Source: Mucilaginibacter sp. Bleaf8 (GTDB lineage: Bacteria; Bacteroidota; Bacteroidia; Sphingobacteriales; Sphingobacteriaceae). Taken from it: DNA of 64,000 bases. Positions 25,664-33,729 of the stretch are shown here, in pieces. Position 1 is the stretch's first letter, and each line of letters opens with the position of its first letter. The translations under genes were made by a program, and so were the position numbers. Location: the NCBI RefSeq assembly GCF_018390515.1, contig NZ_JAHBBK010000001.1, positions 992,001 through 1,056,000 of the forward strand, written 5' to 3'. The notes under the pieces were generated by a model. That model was given only the letters and a program-made list of their open reading frames with translations. It searched no databases and was not told where the DNA came from.

Positions 25664-27061
25664 ATGAAACTGAATCGCTTTTATACCTACTGCTTACTAC
25701 TTTGCCTTATCATTATCAATGGCTGCTCTTGCAACCGGCAACAAAACGGCAATACTACATCCGGCCAGCAAAGTGAATATGCAAACGAAATACTGCTGAG
25801 GGAAGATTTTGAAAATGCTACAAAGAAAACGTATGCAACCGGCAAAGTAAACTTTAGCAGCGGCACCTGGAGCCTTACTGATGCGCTTACAGGCACATCG
25901 GCAGCTGATGCTAAAGAAGGTAGCCAGTCTGTTCGCCTGCGCGAAAAAGGACAGCTCAAGATGAGCTTTGATGTGGATGGTGCATCAAGTGTAAGCATCA
26001 AACATGCCGCTTATGGCAAAGGCAGTTCCAACTGGGAGCTACGCATGTCGGTTGATGGCGGGCGCACTTTTAAACAGGTAGGCGATGCTGTACAAACCAG
26101 CGGGCGTGAATTGCAAACAGCTACTTTTACTGTAAACCAGCAAGGGCCGGTACGGTTCCAGATACGTAAAACTGCAAGCAATAAGAGCCGCATCAATATT
26201 GATGACTTTATTATTTACCGGTACAATGCCCAGCACACACCGGCGGCAACACCGATAGCACCAAGCAACACCGCCAGTACAGACACCACTTATGATAACC
26301 TGCTGTTAGGCAACCCCAGCAATGCAGCCACCAATAGTACAGACAATTACCTGATGGCTACCCCTTATTACACGCTGAGCTATAATTGCAGCAAGGGAGG
26401 CCCCAATTGGGTGAGCTGGTACGTAGGGAAAGTTACTTTAGGCGATGCTGAGCGGGAAAACGATTTCAGGCCCAATGCCAAGCTGCCGAAAAGCTGTTAT
26501 CTGGTATTGAATACCAGCTACCAGGGAAGCGGTTTTGAGCGTGGCCACAACTGCCCGTCGGCCGATAGAACCAGTTCCACAGCGGCTAACTCGGCTACGT
26601 TTTTGATGACCAACATGATTCCGCAAGCGCCAGCTAACAACCAGCATACCTGGGGTAACCTCGAAAATTATGAACGCCTGCTGGTTAAGCAAGGTAACGA
26701 GGTTTATGTGATTATGGGCAGCTACGGTACCGGCGGCTATGGTACACGCGGCTACCGTACCACTATTGATAATGGCCATATACAAGTTCCGTCACAAATT
26801 TGGAAAGTGATTGTGGTAATACCCGATGGCAGTGACGATCTGCATCGTATCAACCAAAACACCCGTGTTATTGCTGTTAACACCCCTAATAATAACGGCG
26901 TTGATGCAAACTGGACCAAGTACATCTGTACCGTTCGGGATATTGAAAAAGCAACTGGCTACAATTTGTTATCCAAATTGCCAAAATCTGTCCAGGATGC
27001 TATTGAAACTAAAAAAGATGCGGGTATTGATGCAGATGACGCTTACATTATGAGATTTTAA
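25664..27061 (+). CDS. DNA/RNA non-specific endonuclease (NUC1), lipoprotein
   Basis: 465 residues. The N-terminus has a lipobox (LIIINGC, Cys21), followed by about 180 residues of beta-rich domain with an FEN/TGxWSLTDALTG look (possibly an accessory binding domain), a Thr/Asn-rich linker, and the NUC1 nuclease domain from about residue 225. The catalytic motif is FERGHNCPSADRTSS with ERGH at 292-295, where the family normally has DRGH, followed by TNMIPQAPANNQHTWGNLE. His295 is the expected general base and the Asn of the later motif the metal ligand. Exported and surface-anchored in this reading; it could scavenge or degrade nucleic acid. The Asp-to-Glu change is conservative and probably active. 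Confidence 0.87.
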   Translation: MKLNRFYTYCLLLCLIIINGCSCNRQQNGNTTSGQQSEYANEILLREDFENATKKTYATGKVNFSSGTWSLTDALTGTSAADAKEGSQSVRLREKGQLKMSFDVDGASSVSIKHAAYGKGSSNWELRMSVDGGRTFKQVGDAVQTSGRELQTATFTVNQQGPVRFQIRKTASNKSRINIDDFIIYRYNAQHTPAATPIAPSNTASTDTTYDNLLLGNPSNAATNSTDNYLMATPYYTLSYNCSKGGPNWVSWYVGKVTLGDAERENDFRPNAKLPKSCYLVLNTSYQGSGFERGHNCPSADRTSSTAANSATFLMTNMIPQAPANNQHTWGNLENYERLLVKQGNEVYVIMGSYGTGGYGTRGYRTTIDNGHIQVPSQIWKVIVVIPDGSDDLHRINQNTRVIAVNTPNNNGVDANWTKYICTVRDIEKATGYNLLSKLPKSVQDAIETKKDAGIDADDAYIMRF

Positions 27062-27150
27062 CGCCTATTCGTTTATATGCAGTAGTTATTTGCGTAAACA
27101 AATCGTACCTTATTCCTGTTCAATTATATATCTCAGGAATAGAACTACAC

Positions 27151-27645
27151 ATGCTTAAAAAGACCTCAATCAGCTGCACAGCGCTTTTACTAATAATCAC
27201 CAGTTTTGCCGTAACAGCTGTTGCTCAAACGAGCGATAAGGTGTGCGGCAAATGGATGTCCGAAAAAAAGAATTGCGTTGTACAGGTTTATCGTGAAGGC
27301 AATGACTTTAAGGCCAAACTGTTGTGGTTTGATAATTCAACTGAGCCTTCTGTACCCATGGAAGAAGCTGTGGACAAAAAGAATCCAAATACCGCGCTCA
27401 GAAACCGTAAACTCATCGGCATGAATGTATTGGAGAATCTGGAGTATATATCAAAAACCAACAGTTGGGAAAACGGCATGATTTACGATGCACAATCCGG
27501 AAAAAAATGGAACTCATCGGCCTATATGACCGATAACAATACCCTAAAAGTAACCGGTTACTGGCACTTCAAATTCATTGGCCGCACCATGACGTTTAAA
27601 CGTTTAGACGACGCGCAACTGGCCCGCTTTGTTGCCAAGAATTAA
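27151..27645 (+). CDS. DUF2147 secreted protein
   Basis: 164 residues with a signal peptide ([16 protein letters not shown]) and the DUF2147 fold: [27 protein letters not shown] near the N-terminus, then [14 protein letters not shown] and [15 protein letters not shown] in the middle. This family of about 140 residues is lipocalin-like or small beta-barrel; its function is unknown. Its stop codon overlaps the stop of trxA (TTAA at 27642-27645), so there is no intergenic terminator. Confidence 0.88.
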   Translation: MLKKTSISCTALLLIITSFAVTAVAQTSDKVCGKWMSEKKNCVVQVYREGNDFKAKLLWFDNSTEPSVPMEEAVDKKNPNTALRNRKLIGMNVLENLEYISKTNSWENGMIYDAQSGKKWNSSAYMTDNNTLKVTGYWHFKFIGRTMTFKRLDDAQLARFVAKN

Positions 27646-27944
27646 TCAGCCCCGTACTGCTCAATAATCTGCTTTAACTGACCTGCTTGCACCACACCGC
27701 TTTGGCGCCATTTATTCTCGCCGTTTTTAAATAAAATTAAGGTAGGCACGCCCTGTACACGATAAGCATCAGCTACAGCCGGATTCTTATCCACGTCAAT
27801 CTTTACAATTTTAACACGGTCGCCCATAGCATCTTTAACCTGTTTTAATATCGGGGCCATCATTTTGCAAGGGCCGCACCACTCGGCCGAAAAATCAACC
27901 AGTACAGGTTGCGGACTATTGATGATATCTGAAAATGTTGCCAT
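27642..27944 (-). CDS. trxA: Thioredoxin
   Basis: 100 residues, standard size. The active site is EWCGPCKMM (Cys23, Cys26), preceded by VLVDFSA and followed by the conserved [14 protein letters not shown] and [11 protein letters not shown] (cis-proline). It is a cytoplasmic disulfide reductase. Its stop overlaps that of the convergent DUF2147 gene by four bases, an unusually tight convergence. Confidence 0.96.
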   Translation of the reverse strand: MATFSDIINSPQPVLVDFSAEWCGPCKMMAPILKQVKDAMGDRVKIVKIDVDKNPAVADAYRVQGVPTLILFKNGENKWRQSGVVQAGQLKQIIEQYGAD

Positions 27945-28011
27945 ATCTTTTTATTTTAGAAACGCTTGTAAGATGCCCTTTGTTTAGCCGCGATTGTCAT
28001 CCATAAATAAT

Positions 28012-28042
28012 AAAGGGAGCATGTGATGTTCATGCTCCCTTT
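28012..28042 (-). terminator. Terminator after fabF
   Basis: AAAGGGAGCATG pairs exactly with CATGCTCCCTTT, loop of 7 bases. In the minus direction it is followed by an AT-rich run (TTATTATTTATGG). It lies 21 bases after the fabF stop. Confidence 0.8.
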
Positions 28043-28063
28043 GTTAGTATAAAGCTGTTTTAC

Positions 28064-29305
28064 TTAAACTTTTTTAAATATAACTACGCTGTTGTGGCCA
28101 CCGAAGCCGAAAGTATTGCTTACGGCAACATCTACCTGCTTTTCTAAAGCCTGCTGGGTTACAATTTGCAGGGCCTGAGGTATCTGCTCGTCCAGCTTGC
28201 TGGTATTGATGGTAGGTGGTATAATACCTTCTGTAATGGCTTTGATAGAAATCAAAGCTTCAACCGCACCTGCAGCACCTAACAAGTGCCCCGTCATGGA
28301 TTTGGTTGCGCTTACATGCAGATTTTTGCTGCCGTTAAAAGCAGCATGGATTGCTTTGGCCTCGCTAATATCTCCTACCGGTGTTGAGGTGGCGTGGGCA
28401 TTCAGATAGTGTACGTCATCACGGTTCAGGCCGGCATCCTCCAAAGCTAATTCCATGCCTTTTATTGCACCTTTACCTTCGGGATGTGTTGCGGTGATGT
28501 GATAAGCATCCGAGGTCATGGCGGCACCAACGAGTTCGGCATAAATGTGTGCACCGCGTTGTTTGGCATGCTCATACTCCTCCAGAACCAATACACCGGC
28601 TCCCTCACCCATCACAAAACCATCGCGTTCCACATCAAACGGACGGGATGCAGCCTGCGGGTCGTCGTTACGGGTAGATAAAGCCTTCAAGGCATTGTAT
28701 CCACCGATTGAGCCCGGCGTAATAGGCGCATCGGCACCGCCGGTTACAATGATCTTGGCTTTACCCCAGCGGATATAGTTCAGGGCATCCATGATAGCGC
28801 TGTTGGCGCTGGCACAGGCCGATGCTGTAGTATAGTTAATCCCCATCAAGCCGTATTTTATAGATATTAAACCGGCCGCCATGTTTACCAGCGTTTTAGG
28901 AATAAAGAACGGATTAAAATGCGGCTCAAAACCAGAAGCAGTAAACTCCTGAATTTGTTGCTCAAATGTTACCATTCCGCCTTGTGCCGAACCGAAAATC
29001 ACACCTGCATCATAGGGCGACATGGTTGATAAATCAAAGCCCGAATCTTCAATGGCCTGCTTGGCGGCAATTAATGCATACTGAGTGTATAAATCGTTCC
29101 GCTTAATTTCGCTTTTGTCCAGAAACTGAGCTGCACTGAAATCAGCAGGTAGTTGCGAAGCAAAATGGGTTTTAAATTTAGCAGCATCGAAACGGCTGAT
29201 GGCCTTAGCCCCGCTTTGGCCGTTGGCTATATTATTCCAGAATGTAGCTACGTCATTTCCTAAAGCCGAAACCACGCCTAATCCTGTAACAACAACTCTT
29301 TTCAT
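28064..29305 (-). CDS. fabF: 3-oxoacyl-[acyl-carrier-protein] synthase II
   Basis: 413 residues, the usual FabF length. Opening MKRVVVTGLGVVSALG; the catalytic cysteine is in TASACASANSAI (Cys164), and the two histidines are in HATSTPVGD and MTGHLLGAAGAVEAL. Condenses acyl-ACP with malonyl-ACP in fatty acid elongation, in the cytoplasm. The start at 29305 is supported by the conserved first residues and by the promoter at 29351-29381, which would lie inside the longer frame. No acpP lies next to it. Confidence 0.96.
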   Translation of the reverse strand: MKRVVVTGLGVVSALGNDVATFWNNIANGQSGAKAISRFDAAKFKTHFASQLPADFSAAQFLDKSEIKRNDLYTQYALIAAKQAIEDSGFDLSTMSPYDAGVIFGSAQGGMVTFEQQIQEFTASGFEPHFNPFFIPKTLVNMAAGLISIKYGLMGINYTTASACASANSAIMDALNYIRWGKAKIIVTGGADAPITPGSIGGYNALKALSTRNDDPQAASRPFDVERDGFVMGEGAGVLVLEEYEHAKQRGAHIYAELVGAAMTSDAYHITATHPEGKGAIKGMELALEDAGLNRDDVHYLNAHATSTPVGDISEAKAIHAAFNGSKNLHVSATKSMTGHLLGAAGAVEALISIKAITEGIIPPTINTSKLDEQIPQALQIVTQQALEKQVDVAVSNTFGFGGHNSVVIFKKV

Positions 29306-29350
29306 GAATGAGAATAAAATTTTATGTGCGTTTGTATGATGTGAGGGAGC

Positions 29351-29381
29351 CAAAGCTACTAAGCCCGCTCCTCACATCAAA
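29351..29381 (-). promoter_or_regulatory. Promoter of fabF, perfect Bacteroidota consensus
   Basis: On the minus strand TTTG (29381-29378), a spacer of exactly 19 bases, then TAGCTTTG (29358-29351). Transcription should start at about 29345, giving a leader of about 40 bases. Confidence 0.75.
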
Positions 29382-29423
29382 TAGGGCGCAAAGTAAATAA
29401 GTATTTACCTGATTAGCTAATGA

Positions 29424-30374
29424 TTATTTAAGAATTACCTTGGTAGCGCCGTAGCCGAATTTCTCTTTTCGGGCATCCATAAAGGTTTGCACTTTCTGGT
29501 GTTTGCCCAACTGCTTGTGCAACTCACTGCGTAAAGTTCCGTTACCGGCACCGTGTATAAAAGTAATTTCGGGCAGCTGGTGTACAATGGCTGCGTCAAG
29601 CGCTTTTTTGAAATGCTCGAGCTGGATGCGCAAAATATCGTTGCTGCCTATAAACTGGTAATCGTTACGCAGCTTTTCAATGTGCAGGTCAACTTCGTTG
29701 CCGGGGCGGTCAACCTGTTGTTTTTCTTCGGCAGGTTTAAAAAAGCTTTCTTTCAGCTTTTCGGCATCAATCACCAGCTCCGGTTCGTCCAAACGAATCA
29801 GCCAGCCTTGTTGGTTCACTACCGGTACCTGTTTTTTTGCGCCGGCAAAATCTTTGGCTTTAAACTTCTCCGCAAAGATGATCGGCTCGGCAGGTTGTAT
29901 GTTTTGCGGCGTATGGAAAAGTACCTGCAAATTAAACTTAGGCCATAGTTGTATATCGGCCAGTTGGGCCGAGTAAACAACTGCCGACGATTTAGGCGCA
30001 ATGATGCCGGCATATTCGCCTTTATAGCCCTGCTGCTTTTCAGTACTCAAGGTAGCCAGAATTTGGAAAGATGTATCATTTACCAAGTGGAAGTGCACAA
30101 CCGATGCCGCTTTGGCATCACTTATTACGCCCAGGTATACACCTTTGGTCTGAAATTCGGTTAATGGCACCTCCGGGGTAGTTAGGGCCTTCCCGGTAGT
30201 GGTTTGCTCTTTGGGCTGGTGGCCGTATACCGACGTAACTTTGCTGGCCAGCACGGGTATCTCAAAATCATCCTGATCGGTAACACCTATGGTTTGATCG
30301 TCAATGATACGGGTTATGTAGCCTTCTATCTTCTCATCAACAAAGCGCACAAAATCGCCCAGTTTGTATTTCAT
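29424..30374 (-). CDS. DUF2027 and Smr domain protein
   Basis: 316 residues. An N-terminal domain opens MKYKLGDFVRFVDEKIEGYI (a KOW-like or DUF2027 start) and is followed by a middle domain with YLGVISDAKAASVVHFHLVN. From about residue 225 comes the Smr domain: VDLHIEKLRNDY, then FIHGAGNGTLRSELHKQL near 270, which are the DxH and HGxGxGxLR signatures. Smr domains, also found at the C-terminus of MutS2, have nuclease or ribosome-rescue roles, so nucleic-acid binding is likely. A -7 element TAACTTTG lies upstream at 30394-30401, so it probably has its own promoter. Confidence 0.88.
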   Translation of the reverse strand: MKYKLGDFVRFVDEKIEGYITRIIDDQTIGVTDQDDFEIPVLASKVTSVYGHQPKEQTTTGKALTTPEVPLTEFQTKGVYLGVISDAKAASVVHFHLVNDTSFQILATLSTEKQQGYKGEYAGIIAPKSSAVVYSAQLADIQLWPKFNLQVLFHTPQNIQPAEPIIFAEKFKAKDFAGAKKQVPVVNQQGWLIRLDEPELVIDAEKLKESFFKPAEEKQQVDRPGNEVDLHIEKLRNDYQFIGSNDILRIQLEHFKKALDAAIVHQLPEITFIHGAGNGTLRSELHKQLGKHQKVQTFMDARKEKFGYGATKVILK

Positions 30375-30393
30375 AATATCTGTTTTTACAACG

Positions 30394-30401
30394 CAAAGTT
30401 A
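30394..30401 (-). promoter_or_regulatory. Candidate -7 element for the Smr-domain gene
   Basis: TAACTTTG (minus strand) is an exact TAnnTTTG. The expected TTTG 19-21 bases upstream was not found. Confidence 0.35.
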
Positions 30402-30520
30402 CATTAATCCTTTATTGGTTTTTAAGGTCTATAATCACAGCAAATTAATATTTAACTAAAATATATTTAACATGCCGCTACAAAGTATTAATTTTGCCAA
30501 CCCTGATTAAGTAATTAATA

Positions 30521-31165
30521 GTGAGCCAAAATTCATCCCTTTCTTTAAAGCAAAACTGGAAGGCCTTATGGGCATCTTCGTCACACCGGTTACTGATGCT
30601 GCTGGGGTCAGTTATTGTTGCGGCTATACTTTCGGCCATGCCTACGTTTTTCCAGGCTATTGAACACCGGCCAGGCATTCAGGTACACGATGTGGTACTG
30701 GCCCATATACCTGCAGTAAACGTTTCGATATATATTTTCCTGATTATTTGGGGTATGGGGTTGTATACCCTTATCCGCGCTATTAAGGAACCGCTTATTT
30801 ACACGCGCTATGTGTGGCTTTATATTGCCATTTGTACCGCACGCATATTAACCATTACCTTGATACCACTGGCCGCTCCGCTTGGTTTGGTTGAGCTGGT
30901 AGATCCGCTAACCGGCGTATTTTACGGCCATGCTACCATTACAAAAGATCTTTTCTTTTCGGGACATACGGCTACTCTGGTAGCTATGTATTTTTGCCTT
31001 CCTAAAAAAGGCGAACGGATTGCCGCTATTATTGCTTCGGTTGCCGTTGGTATATTATTGCTGGTGCAGCACGTGCACTATACTATTGACGTGCTGGCCG
31101 CACCGTTTTTTGTATTTGCATTGAACAAGCTGTTACAGGCAACCATTTTTGCCGACAGCCATTAA
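30521..31165 (+). CDS. PAP2 / sphingomyelin-synthase-like membrane protein
   Basis: 214 residues with about six membrane segments. Two motifs place it in the PAP2-C/sphingomyelin synthase group: KDLFFSGHTATLVAMY (His149) and HVHYTIDVLAAPFF (His186, Asp190), which match the SGHT and HYTxD catalytic triads of that group. These enzymes transfer or hydrolyse phosphate head groups of lipids at the membrane. Sphingobacteriaceae make sphingolipids, so a head-group transferase on ceramide or glycerolipid is possible; the substrate is not shown. The GTG start at 30521 is the only start after an in-frame stop six bases upstream. Confidence 0.78.
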   Translation: MSQNSSLSLKQNWKALWASSSHRLLMLLGSVIVAAILSAMPTFFQAIEHRPGIQVHDVVLAHIPAVNVSIYIFLIIWGMGLYTLIRAIKEPLIYTRYVWLYIAICTARILTITLIPLAAPLGLVELVDPLTGVFYGHATITKDLFFSGHTATLVAMYFCLPKKGERIAAIIASVAVGILLLVQHVHYTIDVLAAPFFVFALNKLLQATIFADSH

Positions 31166-31175
31166 GCGTTAAATC

Positions 31176-31225
31176 AACATAAAAAGAAAGCGGGTTCTGA
31201 ATAAGACCCGCTTTCTTTTTATGTT
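31176..31225. terminator. Bidirectional terminator with extended A/T arms
   Basis: AACATAAAAAGAAAGCGGGT and its inverse ACCCGCTTTCTTTTTATGTT form a long perfect stem around TCTGAATAAG. It lies between the converging PAP2-like gene and the small minus gene; its right arm ends at the stop codon of the latter. Confidence 0.9.
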
Positions 31226-31580
31226 ATTTTTTCGCACGCTTCAGTGTAGTTTGCATTTCAGTACCCTGATAATTCATCTTCAGTACAATCGAATCCTGAT
31301 AGATCTTACCGGTATGCGGTATAGAAGTACCGTTAAGCTGTATATTAAAGCTGATATTATCCTTATCAATTTTGCCATCAGCTATAGTGCTTTGCCCGTA
31401 AGGGGTTTCGCTTGTGCCTGTCAGCTTATCGCCATCTGCCTTAAAATTGTAAGCAAGGTCAATTGCATTGCCGTTATAATCAACAAAGCCAATCCATTTA
31501 CCGGTAATATCCAGCGTAAAAAGACAAATCATCGCACCGCAAAAAGTAAGTGCCAAAGAGTTCAAAATTTTCGATTTCAT
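31224..31580 (-). CDS. Small secreted protein, DITGKW-type
   Basis: 118 residues from the ATG at 31580; the longer frame from 31643 adds non-conserved sequence. The first about 25 residues form a hydrophobic signal-like segment (LNSLALTFCGAMICLFTL), directly followed by DITGKWIGFVDYNGNAIDLAYNF, DGDKLTGTSETPYGQS and GTSIPHTGKIYQDSIVLKM. This pattern of short beta-strands after ITGKW occurs in small Bacteroidota proteins often annotated as 'glycoside hydrolase' or hypothetical without activity shown. Function unknown. It overlaps the terminator, so transcription ends immediately after its stop. Confidence 0.7.
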   Translation of the reverse strand: MKSKILNSLALTFCGAMICLFTLDITGKWIGFVDYNGNAIDLAYNFKADGDKLTGTSETPYGQSTIADGKIDKDNISFNIQLNGTSIPHTGKIYQDSIVLKMNYQGTEMQTTLKRAKK

Positions 31581-31745
31581 GGTTAAAAGGTTTTCGTAAT
31601 AAATATACATTCTTTTATGTTCGGTTAAACATTTCAATACCAATTAGTTCATCAGCCTATTCTTTTCATTAAATTAAACAAATAAGCGATTGCTCGGGTT
31701 AAAAGTACGGCTGCCGTTTGGTGGTTTTGGTTAAGCAGGTAAATC

Positions 31746-33527
31746 ATGAGCAAGAACGTAAGTGAGTTTATAATAGAACGCATCCACGCTTGGGGCATTA
31801 AGCGCGTATTTGGCTATCCCGGCGATGGTATAAACGGCGTAATGGGCGCGCTGGATAAGTTGAAAGATAAAGTAGATTTTATACAGGTAGCACATGAAGA
31901 AAACGCCGCCTTTATGGCCTGCGGTCATGCCAAATTTACCGGCGAAGTAGGGGTTTGTATTTCCACCTCGGGCCCGGGTGCCATACACATGCTTAACGGT
32001 TTGTATGATGCCAAGCTCGACCACCAACCGGTAGTAGCTATTGTAGGGCAGCAGGCGCGAATGTCATTAGGTGGCGAGTACCAGCAGGAGGTTGATTTGG
32101 TGACGCTCTTTAAAGACGTAGCCCATCACTTTGTGCATATGGTTACCGACCCTAACCAGGTACGCCATGTGGTTGACCGGGCGATACGCATAGCCAAAGC
32201 CGAGCGTACGGTAACCTGCGTTATTTTGCCTAATGATGTACAGGAACTGGATGCCGTTGAAGAACCGCCACATAAACATGGCAGCGTACATACCGGCATT
32301 GGGCACAGCCTGGAGCGCCCGGTGCCGCCCATGAGCGAGTTGCAAAAAGCTGCGGCGGTATTGAACGAAGGTAAAAAGGTAGCTATTTTGGCAGGCGTAG
32401 GTGCCGCCGGAGCCCCGGAAGAACTGAAGCAAGTGGCCGAAGTTTTAGGTGCAGGCATTGCCAAGGCTTTGTTAGGCCGTGCTATTTTACCTGATGACCT
32501 GCCTTATGTAACCGGGGCCATTGGCTTATTAGGCACCAGTGCAAGCTGGGAAATGATGTCGGATTGTGATACGCTGCTGATGATTGGTACCGGCTTCCCC
32601 TACTCGGAATTTTTACCGAAGGAAGGACAAGCACGTGCCGTGCAGATAGATATAGACCCCAAAATGGTGAGCCTGCGCTACCCTACCGAGGTAAATTTAA
32701 TTGGCGATGCACAGGAAACCCTAAAGGCGTTGATCCCTCTGCTGCAACATAAGGAAGATCGCAGCTGGCGACAAACCATCGAAAAGAATGTGGCCGATTG
32801 GTGGAAAGTGGTAGAGGCCAAAGCCATGGTGGATGCCAATCCGATTAATCCGCAACGGGTATTGCAGGAGCTATCTCCCCGCCTGCCCGACCGCTGTATA
32901 CTTACCGCCGATTCAGGTTCATCAGCCACCTGGTTTGCCCGAAATTTGAAGATCAGGGAGGGTATGATGGCTTCCTTATCAGGCACGCTGGCTACGATGT
33001 GCCCCGGCGTGCCCTATATTACCGCTGCCAAGTTTGCCTACCCGGACCGCATTCCAATTGCCATAATTGGTGATGGTGCCATGCAAATGCTGGGTATCAA
33101 CGGCATGATTACCATTGCCAAATACTGGAAAAAGTGGGCCGATCCGCGCATGGTGATACTGGTATTAAATAACCGCGACCTGAATATGGTTACCTGGGAA
33201 CAACGCGTTACCAATGGTAACCCGGAGTTTGTAGGTTCTCAGGAACTGATGGATTTTCAGTATGCTAAATATGCCGAATTGCTGGGCCTAAAAGGCATCC
33301 GGGTTGAAAACCCTGATGAAATTGGTGCAGCCTTGGATGCCGTATTATCAGCCGACCGACCAGCCTTGCTTGAGGTAGTGGTTGATCCGGCCGTGCCTCC
33401 GTTGCCGCCACATATCACGGCACAGCAAATGGTAAGCTTTAGCAAAGCCCTGCTTAAAGGCGACAACATGGAAATGGGCCTGATTAAGCAGTCATTTAAA
33501 GATTTGCTACAGGAAGTATTACACTGA
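31746..33527 (+). CDS. Thiamine-pyrophosphate enzyme, pyruvate oxidase/PoxB-like
   Basis: 593 residues, the length of the PoxB/acetolactate synthase family. Conserved VAHEENAAFMACG carries the catalytic Glu51; the ThDP motif is GDGAMQMLGINGMI (GDG at 442-444) ending about 30 residues later in ILVLNNRD. Opening SEFIIERIHAWGIKRVFGYPGDGINGVM is typical of this family. In E. coli PoxB decarboxylates pyruvate to acetate with quinone as acceptor; the C-terminal membrane-binding tail is not obvious here, so acetolactate synthase or related activity cannot be excluded. It is near other quinone-linked genes (mqo, cydAB), which fits. Confidence 0.85.
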   Translation: MSKNVSEFIIERIHAWGIKRVFGYPGDGINGVMGALDKLKDKVDFIQVAHEENAAFMACGHAKFTGEVGVCISTSGPGAIHMLNGLYDAKLDHQPVVAIVGQQARMSLGGEYQQEVDLVTLFKDVAHHFVHMVTDPNQVRHVVDRAIRIAKAERTVTCVILPNDVQELDAVEEPPHKHGSVHTGIGHSLERPVPPMSELQKAAAVLNEGKKVAILAGVGAAGAPEELKQVAEVLGAGIAKALLGRAILPDDLPYVTGAIGLLGTSASWEMMSDCDTLLMIGTGFPYSEFLPKEGQARAVQIDIDPKMVSLRYPTEVNLIGDAQETLKALIPLLQHKEDRSWRQTIEKNVADWWKVVEAKAMVDANPINPQRVLQELSPRLPDRCILTADSGSSATWFARNLKIREGMMASLSGTLATMCPGVPYITAAKFAYPDRIPIAIIGDGAMQMLGINGMITIAKYWKKWADPRMVILVLNNRDLNMVTWEQRVTNGNPEFVGSQELMDFQYAKYAELLGLKGIRVENPDEIGAALDAVLSADRPALLEVVVDPAVPPLPPHITAQQMVSFSKALLKGDNMEMGLIKQSFKDLLQEVLH

Positions 33528-33704
33528 TAAATACAGCTAAGCGAGGGCTGAAACTTTAATGATTTTCGCATACTCTTACTTACTAAAAAGTGTTAGTTTG
33601 TAAGCGTATAGTAAGCTTCCAGAATTTTTATCAAAGAAATTGTAATTTTTATGATGATTTTCATAAAATAGTGCGTTAAAATTAGGTACAATACAAATTG
33701 CGTG

Positions 33705-33712
33705 TACATTTG
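33705..33712 (+). promoter_or_regulatory. Candidate -7 element for mqo
   Basis: TACATTTG is an exact TAnnTTTG, 18 bases before the mqo ATG, which would leave a leader of only about 10 bases. No TTTG at the expected distance upstream. Confidence 0.3.
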
Positions 33713-33729
33713 CACCGTTCAAAACCAAA

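Noticed and set aside
29305..29353. Upstream extension of fabF
   Set aside because: The perfect promoter at 29351-29381 and the MKRVVVTG start make the extension part of the leader.
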